Counted from the first letter of the stretch, positions 37,820 through 49,201 are shown. The stretch is 64,000 bases of DNA from Phlegmacium glaucopus (GCA_015039465.1 MU130299.1:439983-503982), one strand, 5' to 3'. Made by a program: numbers and translations. Notes: generated from the letters alone by a model not told the origin.

Positions 37820-37968
37820 CCTCATATCATTCCAGACCATTCCTAATTCCATTTTATTGTTTCGTATCTACATAAGTACATAGTTATAATAATGAATACC
37901 CTTGTGTGATTATGAGGGTCCACTGCTATCCTGAGTGAGCTTGTAGAACTTGCAGGTGAGGGCCAATG

Positions 37969-39234
37969 CTATGCATGGCATATATGAGTCCACAGCCTAT
38001 GTATTTTGATATACCCTTGAAGTGTGTGAGAAGACAGAGCAGGGAGCAACATCATGAGTACCACAAGTAACACAGGCAGTAAAATACCCCCATCACCACC
38101 ACTTGATGTCATCGAAGTTTTCATCATCATATAAGCAGGTGGCAGCTCCATAGTCTCAACAGGTTCTTCCTTCTCTTCATTATTAGTCGGCTCCACATCT
38201 TGATGTTGAATAATGTTGACTGCTCTCATCTAGTGATTGTCAGGGGTAACCCTGGGGTAAAACTTCTGTACCCTTACCCTTACCCTCCAAACCCCTACCC
38301 CTGTCCAAGGGTAGGGGTTTTGGAGGGTAAGGGTAAGGGTTTTGAGGGGTATGAAGGTACAGGGGTATGGTCAAGGGTATTACTCTAAGGCTTTATATAT
38401 ATATAAATCTAATTACCTACCATGTTTTATTTACCTTATCAAGCATTAATAGCTCTATTACATGTAATTTAGAATAGATAACTGCCTCAATATGTCAAAT
38501 TCACATATTTTTGCCTTCTTAAACAAGAAAATATTGCAATATTTAGTTTATTGTACAGTTTTATACTTATTAAATCCAATAATGTAGAATTTATATAAAT
38601 TGGAAGCAGAAAAAGCTAAGATTTTGACAAAATGTTATGTTAAAAATAGAAATTGAAACCCTTGAAAAAACCCTTGAAAACCCTTGAACCCTTGTCAAGG
38701 GTAAGGGTTTTCCAAGGGTACAAAATGCCAACCCTTACCCCTACCCTCTGTACCCTTACCCCAGACTCTCCAGGGGTTTTGAAACCCTTGACAATCACTA
38801 CTCTCATCAGCTTGGGGGCTCCTCCTTTCCTACCTCCCACACTCAATCCTCCACCCCCACCACCACCACCACCAAAACCACCAAAAGTAGAAACTCTATC
38901 TGGTGTTTCAGCTCTCATATAGAAACTCCCTGTACCCACTGACAACGGACCTCTGATAGACAAATCATTGTCAAACTCAGAAGCTGTAGTGTCAGGTATT
39001 ACTGTATGGGAATTGTAAATGGTTCAGGTTGATAATTCTGAAGAAGTTCATTTGTCGCATAGCTCAAGGATTCAAGGAGTGTTGTCAACGTCCTCCATGT
39101 CAATGAGATCTATGGGTAGTTTTTTCTGTTCTCTTTTGTTTGTTTCAACATTGGTGGAATACCCAGAGGAGGATGCACACAATTCTGAAGGCAAGACCAC
39201 CAAGTACACTACCAATGATGGTGCCTACATGTAA
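37969..39234 (-). pseudogene. Relic of a single-pass membrane protein gene, split by a MITE
   Basis: Minus-strand segments: about 39200-39120 reads VGTIIGSVLGGLAFRIVCIL, a Gly-rich transmembrane helix as in many mushroom surface proteins. Then about 38964-38809 reads DLSIRGPLSVGTGSFYMRAE plus a poly-Gly run, and 38222-37969 reads AVNIIQHQDVEPTNNEEKEE and later a hydrophobic run (ILLPVLLVVLMMLLPA). Removing the MITE (38231-38800) and one TSD joins GGAPKLMR to AVNIIQHQ in frame. A stop after the first segment and a frame change near 39010 show further decay. Confidence 0.5.
38231..38800. mobile_element. 570-bp MITE with TAGTGATTGTCA ends and perfect 8-bp TSD
   Basis: Ends: TAGTGATTGTCAGGGG and (inverted) CCCTTGACAATCACTA. 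CTCTCATC flanks both sides (38223-38230, 38801-38808). Subterminal regions carry many CCCTTACCC / GGGTAAGGG motifs in both orientations. The AT-rich centre is non-coding. An 8-bp TSD with TAGTG ends fits hAT or KDZ-type transposition. Confidence 0.9.
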
Positions 39235-39326
39235 GCTGCCAGAACTTCTTCCTGTCCAACTAAGAATCATTTTTGGTTCAAAAAAAAGATGATACAAGGA
39301 AGGAAAAAAATGAATGTACCCCCTTC

Positions 39327-39933
39327 TAGTGTTTGAAGGTCCGGTTACGAGACCGGAAAAAGACTGTAACCAGACTGGACTGGACCAGAAAAAGACCGGA
39401 CCAGTGGTCTGGTCTTTTGATTTTGAGAATCAAAGACCAGAAAAAGACCGGTCTCGATTAACTGGTATTTTGAGGTTCAGACTGGTTTGAACAAGCAAAA
39501 GGGTAGCCCTAATTCACCCCTTTCCAACGAGCCCAAGATCATAAAACTACAATAAGAACTGGCTGAGAAATAAATAGATCTGTAAGATAGTCTAAAATAT
39601 TCACTAAAATAAGGCATTTTACTAGTATTACTGTAGAAAATCCAAATCCTAACAGAATTTAATGCTCTTGGGCTCATTTGGGAGCTATTATTAAATTTAA
39701 CAACCATTTCCGATATAAAAATATATATATTTGTTAGCAGAAGACCAGTTACAGACTGATTAAGACCAGTTAGGACCAGGACCAGTCCTAGGACCGAAAA
39801 AAACCAATGTAAACCGGTCCTAAGTGGTCCAGTCTGGTCTTTTTCAGTCCTAGGACTGAGGTGGACTGGTTATGGTCTTGGTTAAAGGCCCTGAGGGTCA
39901 AAAAACTGGACCAGACCAGACTTTTAAACACTA
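39327..39933. mobile_element. 607-bp MITE, TAGTGTTT family, copy 1
   Basis: Ends TAGTGTTTGAAGGTCCGGTT and (inverted) AGACTTTTAAACACTA. Flanks CCCCCTTC / CCCCCACC agree in 6 of 8 positions. Subterminal regions are full of GACCGG/CCGGTC and GGACCAG motifs; the centre is AT-rich. Copy 2 is at 42478-43082 and matches it over the full length. Confidence 0.88.
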
Positions 39934-40899
39934 CCCCCACCAAATTATTTCCCCAATTATCTCCTCCAGCCAGGATAAGTGTTGTACTTCTGCATATAGA
40001 CAGTTTCCATGTAACCCTGTGCCTTGTTCTGACACATTTGTAATATTTGTCTCTGGAACAACAAATGATTGTCTCCCACATCAGTAAATTCAGGTTTTCA
40101 GGGTCAAAAAATGGCACTATGGGGAACTGCCAAGAGCTGTCAAGCACTATATAGAGTCCCATAGCAACCTATAGTGACATAGCAAAGGGTCTTTGATTGA
40201 CAGCGCCGGACAGCGCTCCATAGCACCTATAGCAAAACCCGAACTTACTGATGCAGGAATGAGTCAAAATGACATGAAGGAAGTTTGGGTGTCCTATGGG
40301 CAGAGAATGAGTCGGATGATTGGTTTGCCTCCCAAACCTGATAAAGATACTGTAAGGTTAGAACACTGTTGTGATTGAGAATTGAAATTCCATGAGTAAG
40401 CTGCAGACAGAGTGAATAAACTATGACATAGTTATTGTATTCAGAAGAGGGAGGCTGCGAGCAAGAAGAGGGAGCGATAAGAGGGGAGAGCAAGACCAAA
40501 CAATAACATGTGATTCCCATCATGGGAGATGCTGGCTACTCAACCAAAAAGTGGAGCTGTGCATAAAAGAACAATTCCCATAAATGGGACTCATAACCAA
40601 AGCATACAAAAATGGTCCACACTAAACTCCTCAAAATTCAGAACATGTTGGATTATTCCAAACTTGATGAAAGGTAGTAGTAGCAGAGTGAAACTAGGAT
40701 GATGATGAAGTCAGAGCTCTCAAAACATGCAGTGAAGAAAAATGCCCTCTACGTTGAAGGGAACATTCTGATGAATGTGCACCCTCATTAATTATCAAGG
40801 AGATGATATACATATGATCACGCTTGCTAAATACTGTCCTGCTAGATCTTTGAATGTTACTGAAATCATCGACCACAAGAACCTAATGAGCCTTGATAA
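39934..40899. other. Host-side DNA left of the KDZ insertion
   Basis: No gene recognised. A stretch at about 40496-40540 is similar to 60138-60186. A minus-strand open frame at 40876-40694 (DDFSNIQRSSRTVFSKRDHM) has a coding look; in the pre-insertion order it would follow 49709-49748 and then 54841 onward. Confidence 0.4.
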
Positions 40900-41887
40900 T
40901 AGTGATGCCATAGTCTGGTTCTGAACTGAAGTTTGAACCTGAACTTTTGAGAACCGGACCAAAGTTTGGTTCAAAGTTCAGGGGATGGCTGAACCAAACC
41001 TGTTTTGAGGACATCTCAATATTGGAATTTCCGGTGTCTGGTGTCTGGTGTCCGGAATTCAGCATGTGCCATGCGTCAACACCTTGACTACAACAAGACA
41101 TGCAACTTGACATATGAGCAGGTCCTTAGCAGTATGTAGAATTAGTTATATGTTCACCCAACCATGTATCGCATTGTGAGGACCATTCTCATGAATATTG
41201 GTCAGCGGTGCTGCAGTTCCTCACCTTGTCCATGTAGTTACGGTGGGCATAGTATGACCAAATCCTGATCTTCACTAGCTTCTGCCCATGGAACTCCAAC
41301 TGCGAAGCAGGGCCATTGGGCATGGAGAAGCTTTTCAAAGTAGTATAACTGTAAGAGTCACTCTGGCAGCGTAGCCTGCAATCTCTTGCAATGAATGAGC
41401 TAAATGACCTCCTTCAACTCTTGAAAGATACTCCAGGTCATTCTGTCACCCTCGTTAAAATACTTCACTTTGTTACCTATGCTGTCTCACTCAAAGATGA
41501 CATTCTCCTTCCCCAGCCTTCTGTTCATCCACCTTCGGTTGCACCTTTGATTCTTCCCCAAGCTGTCAAACAATTTCTTGCTGCATGCAATATACCACCT
41601 GACTTCACTGATGATTGTTGGGCCATCTTGAGAACTACAATCTGGAACAATGGTGGTGACTTCACTCCATGTGATATGCAGTCTATGTTCCTTCGCCACG
41701 GGTATCCCTTGGGGATATGTATGTCATTTCAGTCAGATATCACTATTTAATAACTTGCCCAATGATATTTTCTTTCCAGTACCCCAGGGAATATACCCTC
41801 CAACTAAGGTGTGTTTGAATGAGGACTGTTCCTGCACAGGGAAGGGTGTGTCACTTCAAAAAGTGGAACAGCGGCAGGTGGTACTAT

Positions 41888-42465
41888 TGTTAAGTTTAAA
41901 CAAAGGGAAAACATTGGAGAAACACCGGACCGGACAGAACAGAACCGGAACAAGTAACAGAAAGGACTTTGGCCCCAGTGTATGTGCTGTGCCGCCCAGC
42001 TCCTACAATGTCCTGATTTTGGAACTGGAAGAGAACAGAAAGACGGAAGACCTCAGTGACTTAGAGGAAGAACAAGAAGAGGAAACTATGTTGATATTCA
42101 AACTGAGGAAAACATACAAGTTTTGAGTACTTAAATAATAAAAGGAATAGCATCCGAAATATAAAAGATAAATATAAAGTGCTGCATTCTGCTCCTGGAA
42201 AGTCCTGCATTCTTGGGGTGAATAATCCATAGCTGGTGTGCTGACTGATAGTGGGAAAGTGATGACAAAGAAATAGTTGTTATGGCGAAGGTGTGGTAAT
42301 GGGTTTGGAGTATCCTCGGAAGAGTTGGAATGATACAGAGAAGTCTTGGAGTTGGATGTAGGAGGAGTAGAACCAGAAACAAGGGAGAGTACTGGAACGG
42401 AGTATGGACTACCGGAAACAACTCCGACGGAGTCGGACTGGAGTAATGTATAATGGAATGTAACA
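41888..42465 (+). repeat. Solo LTR (578 bp) in the KDZ transposase gene
   Basis: TGTTAAG...TAACA with perfect 5-bp TSD ACTAT at 41883-41887 and 42466-42470. It interrupts the CxC5 region right after VEQRQVVL. Clearly homologous over its length to the LTR at 27923. Confidence 0.92.
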
Positions 42466-42477
42466 ACTATACACACT

Positions 42478-43082
42478 TAGTGTTTGAAGGTCTGGTTACG
42501 AGACCGGAAAAAGACCATAACCAGACCAGACTGGACCTGAAAAAGACCGGACCAGTGGTCTGGTCTTTTGATTTTGAGAATCAAAGACCGGAAAAAGACC
42601 GGTCTTGATTAACCGGTCTTTTGAGGTTCAGACCGGTTTAAACTGGCAAAAGAGTAGCCCTAATTTACCCCTTTTCAACGAGCCCAAGATCATAAAAATC
42701 CAATAAAAACTGGCTGAGAAATAAATAGATCTGTAAAATAGTCTAAAATATTCACTAAAATAAGGCATTTTACTAGTATTACTGTAGAAAATCCAAATCC
42801 CAACGGAATTTAACGTTCTTGGTCTCGTTTGAAAGCTATTATTAAACCTAACAACTGTTCTTGATACAAAAATATATATTTGTCAGCAGAAGACCAGTTA
42901 CAGACTGATTAAGACCAGTTAGGACCAGGACCAGTCCTAGGACCGAAAAAAACCGATGTAAACCGGTCCTAAGCGGTCCAGTCCGGTCTTTTTCAGTCCT
43001 AGGACCAAGGTGGACCAGTTACAGTCTCAGTTAAAGGCCCTGAGGGTCAAAAAACCAGACCGGACCAGACTTTTAAACACTA
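42478..43082. mobile_element. 605-bp MITE, TAGTGTTT family, copy 2
   Basis: Same element as 39327-39933. Ends TAGTGTTTGAAGGTC and (inverted) AGACTTTTAAACACTA, with perfect 8-bp TSD TACACACT at 42470-42477 and 43083-43090. The left TSD copy shares its first base with the right TSD of the neighbouring solo LTR. Confidence 0.95.
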
Positions 43083-44774
43083 TACACACTTGATAATGGT
43101 GTCCTTCCAGTTTGGTCAGTGCACTTCTATTGTCAAGGTTTGTCGTGATATATTTTTGCTCAAACCACAAAGTTATGTTCATTTTAGCATGCAAAATAAA
43201 TTACCATCACAACTTTTACGTGCAGAGTGGTATCTGACACTATTACAGCGGCATCCTAGATATACTCCAAGTCACTGAACACCAATTTGTTGAAAGAAAA
43301 TTAGTTAACCTTTGGATCACACTGATGGTGGTTTCTTGGACCTCGGCAACAAACTGTGCACTTTTCTATAATGTTGCTCTCTGTGGAGATCATCGTGCAC
43401 CTCCGGACTGGCAATTTGGATTTACATTAAACTTGGAGCATGTTTACAATGGCTTCATCATTCTATCCCTTCTTGAGGACCATTCCCTATGACAAGAAAG
43501 CCTTTACATGCCTCATGGAGGTCTTGATAAGGACCGTTACAAAGTGGCAATGCAGGCTCGGAACATCCAAATGCAACTTTATAGCCAACCTGAGCTACGG
43601 TGATATGATTTAAATCTGCATAAGCATGGTTTTTGCAATTTTTATCTATTATTTCAGCATAAATATTAATTAATGCACCAATAACTGGCTAATACAACTG
43701 ATAATAGACAAGGGAATCAGAGTTGTTTACCCTACAACTGCTGATTAGACCTATTACTGTGTGACTTAAATGCATATAGTTAATAAGTGTGGTCAATAGA
43801 CTATCATTTGTTACACTACAAATTGCATGTCTGGATTAAAACCAATAAATCCATGAATATCCTTATAGACTTGGCACAGGAAAAGTTAAATAAACAATAT
43901 TGGGTTAGCAAATGTCATGGGGTGTGATTTTGGAGCAACAGAATATTATTAATAAATATTCAGGGGAAGTTGGTGCCCTAGCAACAGTGGAAGCAGAATA
44001 ACCAAGATAGTGGAACCATGTGATTGTGTGGGAATCATGATGATTAAGGATAGGGGGAGTGCTGAACAATCATAAAGATTGTTTCCAGACACAATAGGCA
44101 CAGTTCCCACCAAGAGGGGTGGAAACTACCTAAAATTAGTAACATGGGGCTAAAAATAGACAACCCCTATATTTTCAGGAACAATGAGTGCACATGGTGC
44201 CAGAACCAAAGTAAAGGTACCAGGAACCAGTATATCTATTTTTGGACATTATCTATTTTTAAATATCTCAAATGTATAAAATACCTCCCAGGGTTTGTAA
44301 ATAGTCAGAAAATTGGATTCTTTCTTTCCCCCCCTCATTTGCAACCTAGTACAGCTCACTGTCTTAGACATTGAGCAAGAACACTTGTCTTTGAGTAGTG
44401 GACTTGAAAATAAATCAGTTTCTCGGAGTTGTTGGACTTGTTGCAATAATTGTTGAATTGTTGTAAAAGTTGTTGTTGTGTCAAAGTCATAGCAGAAGTT
44501 TGAGTCTTCTTGTGTATACAATTGTGTTGAAGTCATAACAGAAGCAAGGGGTCTTCTTGTGTATGCAATTGTGTTGAAGTTGTAACAAAGTCTTGGACTT
44601 TTGTGTACACAAGTTTAAATCAATCAGTAAAGTCTTAGGAATTCTTTGACTGATTGTTGGTGCAAGCCATAAATTGCAAAGCTACTGAAAAGTTTGATCA
44701 TCCTTGAATTGATCCAAATTATTGTTGTTGTTGTGTGTTTAGTTGAAGTGAATTCAAAATATTGGAAAGGTTAT

Positions 44775-45359
44775 TGTTACATTCCGTCATACGTTACTCC
44801 GGTCCAGCTCCGTCGGAGTTGTTTCCGGTAGTCCATACTCCGTACAGTGCCTTCCCTTATATCCCGAACTACTCCTTCCATGTTCAACTCCGAGACTTCT
44901 CCGTGACATTCCGATTCCTCCGACTATACTCCAAACCCGTTATCACTTCTTCGCCACTACCACTATTCTTTGTCATCATCTTTCCCATCATCAGTCAGCA
45001 CACTAGCCATGGATTATTCACCCAAGAATGCAGGACCTTTCCCGGGAGCAGAACGCAGCACTTATATTTATATTCTATATTTCGGTTGCAATTCCTTTTA
45101 TATTTAAAGTACTCGAACTTGTATGTTTTCCCTTAGTTCGAATATCAACTTAGTTCCCCTCCTCTTGTTTTTCCTCTAAGTCACTGAGGTCTTCCGACTT
45201 GTTACTTTATTCTTCCGTTCCGAAATCAGGACACCTTAGGAGCTGGGCGGCACAGCACATACGCTGAGGCCAACGTCCTTTCCGGGTTACTGTTCCGGTT
45301 CCGTTCCGTCCGTTCCGGAGTAACTCCGTCGTGACTTCTCCTTTGCTTTAAACTTAACA
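44775..45359 (-). repeat. Solo LTR (585 bp), inverted orientation, in the KDZ element
   Basis: Plus strand reads TGTTACATTCCG...CTTAACA, the reverse of the copies at 27923 and 41888. Perfect TSD GTTAT at 44770-44774 and 45360-45364. It sits inside a roughly 1.8-kb stretch (about 43650-45480) that is itself foreign to the KDZ reading frame. Confidence 0.92.
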
Positions 45360-46706
45360 GTTATACTTTCTAGAAAACCCAACTTGCATTATTAAGATTG
45401 TATAAAGTATTGATTGAGTGATTGTTTTGAGTAGAGATTTATAATCTTGAAAATACACCTTTTCTCAACAACCTCTGTGCAGTTACATCAACGGCACTAT
45501 TGTAAGAAGTGTACTTGCTTTCTTCAAGATGGTTTGTTCTTTTGGATCTTTTGGAATTGTCCCCTGATGATTACTATTGTTCAGGGGCCAAAAAGATCTC
45601 TGTCGTTGTCATTGATGGCGTAACTATTGGACATCCTTGTTGCACCATTCACAACTGCCATGTACCGCTTTCAAACAATCGCCATTGTTATTGCAATAAT
45701 CACATAGATGGCCAAAATATTTGTGCCATTGTTGGTTGCAGTGAAAAGGTAGCTCCCAACAAGTGAACTTGCCTCATTGCAGAACACCAAGCTATTGAGA
45801 AGGTACATACTGAGCGAGGGCAGGCTTGATTCCAGTTGCAAGAACACCTCAAACGGGCACGGGTTGCTCATCCAAGTGATTCAATAGGTGAATCTGTCAA
45901 TGACGTCTCCGAACTTGCAGATGTCAACAGTGATGAGGAGTTTGAGCTAGAAAATGGGAAGGTTCTCCCATTGCAGGCTTCTCATACATCATCTGATCCT
46001 ACTGGGAAGAGAAAGAACCGTCTCCATGCACAATTTGGTTGGAAGTGAACACATAATGAACAGGTGATTGTTGCACCCTGTGGAATGATAATCGCACGTG
46101 AAACTTTCTTTGGTGCTGAGGCGGTTTCCAGTGTGGTTGTATGTTTTTTTTTTGGAAGGCTTGTTGGGATTGTACATTGACGTATCTGCTTCAGGAAATG
46201 GTTAAGTGAACCTACCGCATCCCAGGGATGATGCCAGATCACATATTCTTTGACAACAATTGCCAGCTGGCAAAGATTGTCCAGGGTGACCCAGCCTTCA
46301 ACAATGTTGGACTTTCTGTGGATGTATTCCATTTCAAGAGCAAGCATTCCATTACTGATACATTCTGTCAAACAATGTGCAACCCAGCATCATTTCCAGA
46401 ACTCAAAGGTGAAGGTGACAAACCATGGTTTTTTAACTCATCAATTGCAGAACAAACCAATGTGTGGTTAGGGGGTTATCATTCCATTTGTACGTGGATA
46501 AGTACAACTTTTTCTTGATGAGATGATTTTATGCAGGAACAGGATGACAAGGGAAAAGCTGATAAGGGAGGGTGCAATGCCAAGTACTTGGCCTTCTACA
46601 TAATCCTTAGATATTTTCTTTTCTTGAAATGTGAATAGTGTTATTGATTAACAAAGCAAGTGGTGTTACATAAATACAAACAAGGGAGGAAACAAAGTAA
46701 CTTTAT

Positions 46707-48173
46707 CTATTTCTTATGTGACCTCATGATAAAAACTGACCATTTGTCATCCATCACACCATCCCTTACCACCTGCTTAGCACTTTTCCACCTTTTCACA
46801 TTGTCATAATAAGTTGAGCGGTAAAAGGACACAGTTGGGAAATGGCAATGAAAAACCATGTTCAGTTTTTCTTGTGGATGCTCACTGCAATCACCAAAAA
46901 AGTGCACAATGTCCTGGACTAGGTAGTCAGCAGGCCAGCGCTTACCTGCATCGTCAGAACAAGCTTTGTGCTTGGAGAGTGATGGTGTCAGTGGCCTATA
47001 AGATTTGTCATCATCCAATGAGAGCTCAATGATGTCGGTGTCTGAACCGCCATGAGTTCACTTTGATGGACCCTCGGGGGAATACTCTATCCGTTTTCAT
47101 TTTGTACACTGTTGGTGATGGTGAGGCAGATTCTCAATGGTACTTGGTGATGTGGAAGTCGTATATTTGGGAGACAATGGGTGGTGGACATTCAAAGGTA
47201 TGGGAAATGGTATAGGGGAGAGGCAATGACGTCCTTGAGGTTTCTTCACAGCCTTTAGGGTTACCTGATCCTCACTCCCAGAGTCATCAGTTGATGTTGG
47301 CATGCTACTGGTTGCCATTCCCAGACCAACCTCCTTCAACCTCTCACGAACATACCGCCTCTCTCCAGGGAGGTTGTAGTGTAGATGGGGCATGGTCTCC
47401 CTTGAGCCGGTGTGAAGGTGCTTGTCAAATTTGAGGGTGTATTCAATGTGGCTTGCTTTAAGGAAAACACGATTGCCTGCATGAAGCTCCACCACATAAC
47501 CTGTGTCAACACCAACCCAAACACCAAGAGCATGGCGATAGAGTTGGAAGCATGAGCAAGTTGTGCTGCCAGCACCCGTGAGGTCAACAACTGAAAGAAT
47601 TTCGGGGGCAAGAGTAAAGAAAGGCCATGAAAATCCTGATTGGAATTTGTAGACAGTGGGTGGTCTACCATCCTCAGACCAGGCATATACAACAACACCA
47701 TGCTTGGTTTTTGTAGAATTCGCCAGGTGTTGTGCATCACACTTTTGGTTTTCCTCCACAAGTTCTTGTTTGCACTGCCATTGTGCTGTGAAAATGGGGG
47801 GCATATGCAACACATATCGTGGGTTTGGCTGGGCATCAAGGGAGGAGTTGGCTGGCGAGATGGGTAAGGTAGGTGGTAGGTGCTGCTGCTGGGATGAAGG
47901 TATAGCGGGGCCATAACCAGATGGCAGTGGATAGGCGGTCAAACCCAAGGATGGTGGGGCAGTGGATGGAAGTGGGAACGATGGATGGCTTGGCAGTGGT
48001 GGCATGAAAAAGGGTGAGGCTACTGGTGCTGCTCTACTTGGAGTTTTGGGCGGGTGGTTCTTCGAGGTACACCCTCCTAGTTCTCGGCAGTGCCTCCTGC
48101 AAAGCTGGTGTCCACAATCTGGGGCAATGCGAGATTGTCCACAACCTTTGACATGGCACTTTCCCTGGGCCAT
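46707..48173 (-). CDS. Second gene of the KDZ element: cysteine-cluster protein with WPADYLV domain
   Basis: A 358-codon frame from the ATG at 48173 opens with a cysteine/histidine cluster (CHVKGCGQSRIAPDCG, then HQLCRRHCRELGGC), probably zinc-binding. A Pro/Ser linker follows, then a domain with VVVYAWSEDGRPPTVYKFQ and LGVWVGVDTGYVVELHAGN. Downstream, 47018-46707 reads DDDKSYRPLTPSL, KRWPADYLVQDIVHFFGDCS and TYYDNVKRWKSAKQVVRDGV, a module seen in many agaricomycete transposon-associated proteins. The two parts lie in different frames: either an intron at about 47100-47020 or a frameshift. Function unknown; target DNA binding is a guess. Orientation opposes the transposase. Whether it always travels with KDZ elements must be checked. 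Confidence 0.6.
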
Positions 48174-48216
48174 GGTTGCTTGGAATTGGGTGGCGGGAAC
48201 AAAAGCAGTGGCAGTT

Positions 48217-48602
48217 CATCAGAAAAAAATAACCTTGGCCTGGCTGGCTCTGGCTGCCCTGGCCAGCCCTGGCCAGCCCTGAACATCTTTGGCTAGGTTT
48301 AAAAATCTGAAAAAATGCTAACAAATCACAGAAATATTTATAGCACCCAATTCCAACAAAAGTAAACAATTACATAAGACAGATGCTGAGATATTAAAGA
48401 TATTAAAATATTTTAATATCTTTAATATCTCAGCATCTGTCTTATGTAATTGTTTACTTTTGTTGGAATTGGGTGCTATAAATATTTCTGTGATTTGTTA
48501 GCATTTTTTCAGATTTTTAAACCTAGCCAAAGATGTTCAGGGCTGGCCAGGGCTGGCCAGGGCAGCCAGAGCCAGCCAGGCCAAGGTTATTTTTTTCTGA
48601 TG
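48217..48602. repeat. Perfect 386-bp palindrome without spacer
   Basis: Base 48217 pairs with 48602 and so on to the centre between 48409 and 48410; by eye all 193 pairs match. Outer arms hold GGCCAGCCCT-type repeats; the inner roughly 105 bp resembles 4499-4600, the region behind the first NLR. It lies 43 bp upstream of the ATG of the minus-strand zinc-cluster gene. It is either a real, recent inverted duplication or an assembly fold-back. Confidence 0.93.
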
Positions 48603-48943
48603 TTGTTGGACCACCGAGCTTCAGGGAAGGAGTCATGGAAAGGGGAGAAATGCTTGGAGACTTCAACGGGTGTTTTTGCCATCGGATGGTGTTGCAATCT
48701 TCACCCAGGGAATTAGGACCATGACACTGCTCAGAAAAATGGTTAGAAGACCTGATAATGGGCAAACAAATTGAGGATAAATAATACAATTGCGACAAGG
48801 TGTCCACAATTGCCATGTTGGTTACTTTGGCACCTTGCATATGGGATAAAGCGGCCACATCAGCAGGTAATGCCTAGAGACTGAGGTGGGGTTAATGGCA
48901 GGTAGTGCATGTGTTCTGCTGCTGACATTGGGCGGGCTTGGTG

Positions 48944-49201
48944 TGTTGAAATATTTCATTCTAATCACATCATATTGCATCATATTGCATCATCATTAGT
49001 GCTGAATACCTAACCTATAGCATAAATCTCTCATAGCTACATAGCCATGATTGAATGTGTATAAGTAGTAGAACCGATTGAGGTGAAACCTCATCAGTTT
49101 ATACCAATTCACTGGGCATTCACCTACACAGAGCTTATTGACTAAGTATCTTAATCATCCTCTGTTTGTGATCTATAAACCGACATCCAATACCCCCAAC
49201 A
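48944..49201. repeat. Possible short solo LTR (258 bp)
   Basis: TGTTGAAATATTTC...ATACCCCCAACA has TG/CA ends and an inverted TGTTG/CAACA, with promoter-like AT-rich sequence inside. The presumed 5-bp flanks (TGGTG / CAGTG) agree at only three positions, so this is tentative. Confidence 0.35.

Larger units (their letters stand above)
41391..46560 (+). pseudogene. KDZ transposase (CxC5/CxC6 type), multiply interrupted
   Basis: Recognisable pieces in order on plus: PQAVKQFLAACNIPPDFTDD (about 41555), CLNEDCSCTGKG..VEQRQVVL (to 41887), YTLDNGVLPVWSVHFYCQ (from 43083), TEHQFVERKLVNLWITLMVV (about 43277) with PPDWQFGFTLNLEHVYNGF, VVVIDGVTIGHPCCTIHNCH (about 45605) with CNNHIDGQNICAIVGC, EHLKRARVAHPSDSIGES (about 45842), and core IFFDNNCQLAKIVQGDP, VGLSVDVFHFKSKHS, FFNSSIAEQTNVWLGGYH (46240-46480). 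These are the CxC5 and CxC6 clusters and core of KDZ transposases. The core acidic residues (D of FFDNN, D of VDVFHF, E of AEQTN) are kept. Damage: solo LTR 41888-42465, MITE 42478-43082, a roughly 1.8-kb insert carrying LTR 44775-45359, and stops near 43365, 45766 and 46048. Confidence 0.82.

Noticed and set aside
38250..38790. Telomere or subtelomere signal from CCCTTACCC runs
   Set aside because: The runs are short, in both orientations and confined to a 570-bp element with an 8-bp TSD; they belong to a MITE.
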